NCBI GenBank assembly: GCA_036736205.1 | Contig: DAINMX010000169.1 | Location: forward strand, 1-14,495 | Reading direction: 5' to 3' | DNA length: 14,495 nt | From: XYA12-FULL-58-9 sp001798605 | GTDB taxonomy: Bacteria; Myxococcota; XYA12-FULL-58-9 | In this document: one piece after another, positions 7,485 through 12,135 of the stretch | Layout of the letters: each line of letters opens with the position of its first letter | How positions within the stretch are numbered: the first letter of the stretch is position 1 | Translations under genes and position numbers: made by a program | Notes under the pieces: generated by a model | What the model was told of the DNA's origin: nothing | The model's database searches: none | The model's input: the letters and a program-made list of their open reading frames with translations, nothing else

Positions 7485-8191
7485 AAACCACCAACATGAT
7501 GGCCAGTCTTCTCTTCGTCCTCTTCTTCACCACGACCGCAGTTGCGAATGAGACTGCCGCAGGAGATGTGACTGCCACGCAGAATGAGGACGTCGCCGCA
7601 CAACCAATGGAAGCGGCCAACCCTGCCGAGCCGACCAGCGCTGCCGAGCCAACTTCTGTCGCACAAACGTCGGAGATCGGGCTCGCCGTCGCCGCGAAGG
7701 TTGGTGGCACCCTTGTGACCTCCGCCTTGGACATGACCTATTTCGTTGGTCTCGACTTCTCCTATCGCCTACCGTTTCTCGATCGACTTCTCGGCGTGGG
7801 ACTTGAGCTCTCCATGCAAAACCCCGGCGCTTCGGGCAAGGTCGACGCAGCGGCCGTGGGTGGGAGCTATCAGTACGAGCTCTCCACCCAGCTCTTCACC
7901 ATCGCCATCGAGGCTATTGCCGGCAAATCATTTGGTGACTTCTCGCCCTACGGTGCCCTCGGTTATGGCCTGTTCATCTTGAGCACCGATGTCACCGCCT
8001 TCGGCGAAGAGAGCACGGAGAGCCAAACCCGGGCAGGCATGACCCTACGCGGCGGCTGCGGCTACCGTCTCGGACCTGGTGATTTGTTCGCCGAATTGCG
8101 CTACCACTACGTCGACTTGGCGTTTCTCTCCACCGGCGAATCCAACGCTGGCGGAATCACCTTGGGTGTGGGGTATCGCTACGGATTTTAA
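7481..8191 (+). CDS. Outer-membrane beta-barrel protein
   Basis: This 236-residue exported protein starts at ATG 7481 within the upstream gene's ATGA junction. GGAGGG at 7467-7472 sits 8 nt before the ATG. Residues 1-22 form a signal peptide (hydrophobic LLFVLFF, cleavage after AVA). Residues 23-62 are an Ala/Glu/Pro/Thr-rich linker with AEPTS repeats. From about residue 64 the sequence alternates as amphipathic strands with short turns, such as YFVGLDFSYRL, LLGVGLELSMQ and DLFAELRYHYVDLAF. It ends in GVGYRYGF, a terminal Phe with alternating aromatic residues, which is the usual C-terminal signal for BAM-assembled barrels. The size suits an eight-strand OmpA/OmpX-type barrel; no OmpA peptidoglycan-binding domain is present. 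Coupling to the TIG/kelch gene suggests that it anchors or accompanies that protein at the outer membrane, but this is inference. Confidence 0.87.
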   Translation: MKTTNMMASLLFVLFFTTTAVANETAAGDVTATQNEDVAAQPMEAANPAEPTSAAEPTSVAQTSEIGLAVAAKVGGTLVTSALDMTYFVGLDFSYRLPFLDRLLGVGLELSMQNPGASGKVDAAAVGGSYQYELSTQLFTIAIEAIAGKSFGDFSPYGALGYGLFILSTDVTAFGEESTESQTRAGMTLRGGCGYRLGPGDLFAELRYHYVDLAFLSTGESNAGGITLGVGYRYGF

Positions 8192-8215
8192 CCGACTCGA
8201 GCCAGACTCGGGCAG

Positions 8216-8220
8216 AGGAG
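8216..8220 (+). promoter_or_regulatory. Ribosome binding site for the small lipoprotein gene
   Basis: AGGAG lies 7 nt before ATG 8228, optimally spaced, and supports that start. Confidence 0.75.
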
Positions 8221-8227
8221 ATTCAAT

Positions 8228-8599
8228 ATGAGCTTTCTACGATTGACACTGGTCTGCTGTTTCGTTCTCGGAACGGTCTCATGCGGCGATGACGCCGATG
8301 ATGTCGGTATTGCCAGTGAATGCGAAAACACCGACGACTGCGACAACGAAGAGCTTAAGTGCCTCACCGATTTCAAGGGCGGCTACTGCGGCATCTCGGG
8401 ATGCACAAAGAACGCTGATTGCCCTGATCTGTCCGTTTGCGTCGCCCACGACGACGGCACCAACTACTGCTTCCGCACCTGCACCGAAAAGTCCGAATGC
8501 AATGAAAACCGTTCGAGCGACAACGAGGCCAATTGCTCGTCAAGCATTACGCTCGTTGACAGTGGCGACAGCAAGGCCTGTGTTCCACCGTCGAACTGA
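8228..8599 (+). CDS. Small cysteine-rich lipoprotein
   Basis: This is a 123-residue predicted lipoprotein. A short basic start (MSFLR) is followed by a hydrophobic stretch and a lipobox-like GTVSC, giving lipidated Cys19; Thr at -3 is less common than Leu. After the lipid anchor there are 12 cysteines in three similar four-Cys modules: C-x5-C-x6-C-x8-C, C-x5-C-x5-C-x9-C, and a looser third with longer loops. The even number fits six disulfides in an exported protein. The middle module (CTKNADCPDLSVC) resembles those in the large vWA lipoprotein downstream (for example CTKDDDCPPGNKC), so the two probably share fold and surroundings. It starts 36 bp after the barrel gene, consistent with the same transcript. 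I do not recognise a named family; the modules look like small EGF- or Dickkopf-like knots. Confidence 0.85.
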   Translation: MSFLRLTLVCCFVLGTVSCGDDADDVGIASECENTDDCDNEELKCLTDFKGGYCGISGCTKNADCPDLSVCVAHDDGTNYCFRTCTEKSECNENRSSDNEANCSSSITLVDSGDSKACVPPSN

Positions 8600-8610
8600 T
8601 CGGGAGGCAT

Positions 8611-8639
8611 GTGTGCGCATCGGCTGAGTGTGTGCGCAC
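8611..8639 (+). promoter_or_regulatory. GTGTGCGCA direct repeat, also able to form a hairpin
   Basis: The 9-bp GTGTGCGCA occurs at 8611-8619 and 8630-8638, starting 19 bp apart, in the largest intergenic gap of the window. Each copy contains the palindrome TGCGCA. The pair can alternatively fold as a 7-bp stem (8613-8619 with 8633-8639) around a 13-nt loop. No T-run follows directly (TTTTT begins at 8660), so an operator pair is at least as likely as a terminator. Confidence 0.3.
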
Positions 8640-8678
8640 GGTCCTCCATGTGGGTGTGATTTTTGTAGCCTTCTCACT

Positions 8679-8695
8679 GATCTCTACCGGAGATC
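8679..8695 (+). repeat. Small perfect inverted repeat before the vWA lipoprotein gene
   Basis: GATCTC and GAGATC flank the 5-nt loop TACCG, ending 16 nt before ATG 8712. The right arm includes the only GGAG near the start (8689-8692), about 19 nt from the ATG. The hairpin could therefore influence translation or be an operator half-site pair. The short stem makes chance occurrence possible. Confidence 0.25.
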
Positions 8696-8711
8696 CTGAT
8701 ACCATTTGCCC

Positions 8712-11700
8712 ATGAACCGAATCGCTCTAGGTGTTTCTGCGGGTGCCATTGTCGTTGTTGGACTCTCTGGCTGCGGCGGCCAACTTTTCATTGACGAGGC
8801 TTCGCTCAATCCCAAAACCCCGTGCACCACTTGGCAGGATTGCAAGGTTGGTGAAGTTTGCATCGATCTTCTCTGCAAAGAGGCTGAGCCATGCGCCATC
8901 GGTAACCCGGATGGAGTCTACTGCCCGGAGGGACGCACCTGCACCAATGGGGTGTGCATCAAAAACGACGGCGGCGGCGGCGACGAGTGGTGCCCGACGT
9001 GCCCCGACAACCAGGGTTGCAACAATGGCGACTGTGTTCCCATTACTGTCGACAATGAATGCGGTCCCACACACCCCGACGGCGTTTGCAGCGATGGTGA
9101 GGTGTGTGTTGCCGGCAACGATGACACCTATTGCGTGCCGATCATCTCCCATTGCGGTTGTGAAGACGAAACCCAGACGTGCGAGAACGAGCAATGCGTG
9201 GACATCGCGCCAGGCGATGAGTGCTCAACTTCCAATCCCGACGGCAAATGCCGTGACGGACATATTTGCGTAGCCGGGGTGTGTGAGCCCTGGACCAACG
9301 CCTGTTCTGTTGACAGCCCGCTTGGACTCTGCGCCGCAGGCAGCGCCTGTGTCGGTGGATACTGCATTCCCATCGACGAGAATCTTTGCGGTATCGACAA
9401 TCCCAATGGCCTTTGCTCCCCGGGCCGCGTGTGTACACCGCCTTGCGTAGCGGCACCCTGTAGCTCTGCATTCCCGTCGGGTTATTGCCAAGAAGACGAG
9501 ATCTGTGTCGCCGGCGAGTGTGAACAACTCCCCTGCCTGCCCCGCCATCCTGGTGGTGCCTGTCCTAGCGGTTGGTACTGCAGCTTGACCGGCGGCTGCA
9601 TCGAAGATGGCAGCTGCGCGCACCCCGATGACTGCCAAAACACCGGCGGTTTGTGCAGCTGTCTGGGCCAATGCATCAACAGCGATTCTTGCATGGCTGA
9701 TTGCGATTGCCCCGATTTCTATTTGTGCAACACCAACGCCGGCCGTTGCGAGCGCACGTACGACTGCCTCGATGACGACGGCTGCCCAGCAAACACGGAG
9801 TTCTGTGCCGAAAGTGACGAGTGCCTGCCACAGGGCTCCTGCATCGAAAACGGCGACTGCCGTGCCAATAACGTCTTCTGCTCCGAGGTCGGCCCCTGCA
9901 CAGACCTACAATCAAACCCCGACACCTGCCGGTGCATGAACGTCGGAAAATGCCGCAATGACGAGGACTGCCTCGAATTCGACCCGGAAGGCAATTCCTT
10001 CTGCAATGGCGACGGAGATTGCCTGGCCGAGGGCACCTGCACCAAAGATGACGACTGCCCCCCGGGGAACAAGTGCAACCTTAGCGATGAATGCGTGCTC
10101 GGCCCCAACCTTTGCGACGCCAATGACTTCGTCAGGACCTGCACGGATAACAACGTCCTGTGCTGCGACAGCGGCACGTGCTGCGCAATCGAAGGCGAGG
10201 TTTGCAGCGCACTGGACACCTGCATCCAAGTTGGCGAGTGCCTCGACGACGCAGACTGCCTCGGTGGTGCCGCGGGTGGTTTGTTCACCTGTGTTGATTA
10301 CGTTTGCACGCCGGTGACTGCCGGTTGCACAGCTTGTACTCCGGCGACTGCCGACGAGAAATGTTCGGTGGCAACCAACAGTTGCATCCCCAAGGCCAAC
10401 TGCGTCGGCAACAAGGATTGTGCCGAGGGTGAAATCTGCCACGCCACCTTTACCTGCGTTCCTGCCCTCAACTGCGGCACCGGCGATCCCGGGGGCGCTT
10501 TTGTCAAACCTAACGTCATGGTGGTTCTGGACCGCTCGGGAAGCATGGAGTATTGCGATCTCACTGACGCCCCCGGTACCAGCCGTTGGACTTCGGCTCT
10601 AAACGCCATCGACACGTTGACCAGCAACTTCAACGGTACGGTCAGTTTCGGTCTTTCGAGCTACCCCAAACAATGGTGCGGCACCGATTCCCCATGCAGC
10701 GTTGCGTGCAATGTGTCGAGCTGTTTCCCCTTGTACTGCGTCGATGCCAGTGGCAACTGCGAGCCGAATTTTGGCACGCCGGGCGCCGTTTGTACCTCCA
10801 ACGGCGTCCCCGGTGCCGTGGACCTGGCTGCGACCGAGTTTGCCTACGATGATGTCAACACCATTCTCAGCGGTGTCTTTCCCGGTGGGGGGACACCGAC
10901 TGGCGCCACCTTGCGCATGCTACACGACAATGCCGTGGCAGCCGGTTTGCAGACGCCTGGCCGCGACAACGTCGCCGTTCTGATAACTGACGGCGAGGCC
11001 AACAGCGACTTTGCTGCCGTCGCTGGATGCGTCGGCCCCGCTGGTGTTTGCATCAACTCGGAAACATGTCCACCGAAGCTGGGCGAGCCTATACTTTGTC
11101 GAGACCACGACGAGACTACATGTGAAGCTGCATCATGCAAGTGGAACAGCGTCGCCTCCAGGTGTGAAAGTCTCCTCACCTGCAATACGCCTTCAGGAGG
11201 TGGCGATGGCTCATGTCATGACATTCCCTGCAAGGTCAACCATGCCCTCGACAAACTCAGGGACCTGACACCTCCAGTAGACACCTTCGTCATTGGTTTT
11301 GCCTTTGGTGCGGTGAGCCCCAACCTCAATTGTTACGCCATCCATGGTGGTCGTTCCCTGTGCAATACCGACGATGCCGTCTGCGTGCTGTTCGAGACTG
11401 GCGGCCGAAACGCCTGCGAGGCGGCTTCGTGTGCCTGGGTCGACTCCGCTTGTGTGGGTAACGACGATTTTTGTGTGGCTCTAACCGCCGATGGGGAAAT
11501 GGACTGCGAGGCCGAGCTGTCGTGCAACTGGAACAATGCGGGCGACGGTTTGTGTGAGCCCGACGCCACATTCTGCACCGCTGTGGCTGTGGGTGGCACC
11601 GGCTCCTGCAGCACTGCCGGCTGCAATTGGGATAGTTCCGCGGGTGGTGCCTGTCGCGGTGGGTGCTCAGCCTTCGATGGCAACCAGAGCGCCTGTGAAG

Positions 11701-12119
11701 CGGCCCTTTGCCACTACGACGGCAGCGCCTGCGTATCGGTCGGGGCCGGTAACTGTGCCGATGCCAACGCCACGTGTTACTACGACGCTGGCGACGCGAC
11801 GTCTTTGAGCGAAGCCCTCGACGCCATCGTCGGCGACGTCGCCACCTGTTCTTTCGACTTGAGCTCGAACCCGCCCCCCGAGCTCGACAAGCTCTACGTC
11901 TATCTCGAATACCTCGATCCCAGCAGCATTCCCGAGGATTGCTCCAATCCTACCTACGACCTCTGTCGCCATCCCCGTGACCGCTCACGAATCCAGCACT
12001 GGGATTATGATCCGATCAAACAGCAGGTGGAGTTCTTTGGCGATGCCTGCGCTGACCTCACCACGGGTGTGGCCACGCCGTTGGTTATTTACGGTTGTTG
12101 TGTTGGCGAGGGTTGCTGA
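8712..12119 (+). CDS. Large cysteine-rich lipoprotein with split vWA domain
   Basis: This 1135-residue exported lipoprotein starts at ATG 8712; the start fits a signal peptide with lipobox LSGC and lipidated Cys21. Residues 61-296 contain seven four-Cys modules (C-x8/9-C-x5-C-x3-8-C, most with PDG or similar). Residues of about 300-600 hold a second, more irregular Cys/Asp-rich series (CTKDDDCPPGNKC type). A vWA domain follows from about 602, with the MIDAS motif DRSGS at 607-611, the LITDGEAN strand at 757-764 and the DTFVIGFAFG strand at 857-866. Its last helix (ATSLSEALDAIV) comes only after residue 1025, because Cys/Trp modules are inserted at 796-818 and 884-1022. The C-terminal 90 residues (CSFDL ... 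WDYDP ... VEFFGDAC ... GCC) match the beta-rich tail I associate with deltaproteobacterial vWA proteins. The MIDAS implies metal-dependent ligand binding at the cell surface; the ligand is unknown. No good Shine-Dalgarno is visible. Confidence 0.92.
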   Translation: MNRIALGVSAGAIVVVGLSGCGGQLFIDEASLNPKTPCTTWQDCKVGEVCIDLLCKEAEPCAIGNPDGVYCPEGRTCTNGVCIKNDGGGGDEWCPTCPDNQGCNNGDCVPITVDNECGPTHPDGVCSDGEVCVAGNDDTYCVPIISHCGCEDETQTCENEQCVDIAPGDECSTSNPDGKCRDGHICVAGVCEPWTNACSVDSPLGLCAAGSACVGGYCIPIDENLCGIDNPNGLCSPGRVCTPPCVAAPCSSAFPSGYCQEDEICVAGECEQLPCLPRHPGGACPSGWYCSLTGGCIEDGSCAHPDDCQNTGGLCSCLGQCINSDSCMADCDCPDFYLCNTNAGRCERTYDCLDDDGCPANTEFCAESDECLPQGSCIENGDCRANNVFCSEVGPCTDLQSNPDTCRCMNVGKCRNDEDCLEFDPEGNSFCNGDGDCLAEGTCTKDDDCPPGNKCNLSDECVLGPNLCDANDFVRTCTDNNVLCCDSGTCCAIEGEVCSALDTCIQVGECLDDADCLGGAAGGLFTCVDYVCTPVTAGCTACTPATADEKCSVATNSCIPKANCVGNKDCAEGEICHATFTCVPALNCGTGDPGGAFVKPNVMVVLDRSGSMEYCDLTDAPGTSRWTSALNAIDTLTSNFNGTVSFGLSSYPKQWCGTDSPCSVACNVSSCFPLYCVDASGNCEPNFGTPGAVCTSNGVPGAVDLAATEFAYDDVNTILSGVFPGGGTPTGATLRMLHDNAVAAGLQTPGRDNVAVLITDGEANSDFAAVAGCVGPAGVCINSETCPPKLGEPILCRDHDETTCEAASCKWNSVASRCESLLTCNTPSGGGDGSCHDIPCKVNHALDKLRDLTPPVDTFVIGFAFGAVSPNLNCYAIHGGRSLCNTDDAVCVLFETGGRNACEAASCAWVDSACVGNDDFCVALTADGEMDCEAELSCNWNNAGDGLCEPDATFCTAVAVGGTGSCSTAGCNWDSSAGGACRGGCSAFDGNQSACEAALCHYDGSACVSVGAGNCADANATCYYDAGDATSLSEALDAIVGDVATCSFDLSSNPPPELDKLYVYLEYLDPSSIPEDCSNPTYDLCRHPRDRSRIQHWDYDPIKQQVEFFGDACADLTTGVATPLVIYGCCVGEGC
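8892..9599 (+). repeat. Seven N-terminal four-cysteine modules
   Basis: Within the vWA lipoprotein, seven successive units share C-x8 or 9-C-x5-C-x3 to 8-C. Examples are CSTSNPDGKCRDGHICVAGVC in part, CSVDSPLGLCAAGSAC and CGIDNPNGLCSPGRVC. PDG, PNG or PSG usually precedes the second Cys, and VAG or VGG often follows the third. They are likely disulfide-knotted stalk units that hold the vWA head away from the membrane. Confidence 0.75.
11097..11165 (+). repeat. First Cys/Trp module inserted in the vWA domain
   Basis: Residues 796-818 of the vWA lipoprotein form one copy of a four-Cys unit: C-x7-C-EAAS-C-K-W-x6-C. It lies between the LITDGEAN and DTFVIGFAFG strands of the vWA fold, where the loop is normally shorter. 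Confidence 0.65.
11382..11732 (+). repeat. Four further Cys/Trp modules inserted in the vWA domain
   Basis: Residues 891-1007 contain four tandem units of the pattern C-x9/10-C-x4/5-C-x-[WY]-x4-7-C. Their cores are CEAASCAW, CEAELSCNW, CSTAGCNW and CEAALCHY. They sit between the strand ending at 866 and the last helix of the vWA domain, and match the single unit at 11097-11165. Confidence 0.7.
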
Positions 12120-12126
12120 CAACCCT

Positions 12127-12131
12127 GGAGG
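12127..12131 (+). promoter_or_regulatory. Ribosome binding site for the TSP3 lipoprotein gene
   Basis: GGAGG lies 4 nt before ATG 12136, in the 16-bp spacer after the vWA gene's stop. It identifies the start of the last gene and supports a shared transcript. Confidence 0.75.
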
Positions 12132-12135
12132 AACA

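Noticed and set aside
8613..8664. A rho-independent terminator formed by the GTGCGCA stem and the TTTTT tract.
   Set aside because: The T-run starts 20 nt after the stem and the loop is long, so the geometry does not fit a terminator.
9719..10288. Long minus-strand frames opposite the cysteine-rich region of the vWA lipoprotein.
   Set aside because: They lack family resemblance and ribosome binding sites, and lie wholly inside a well-supported + strand gene with strongly biased codon content.
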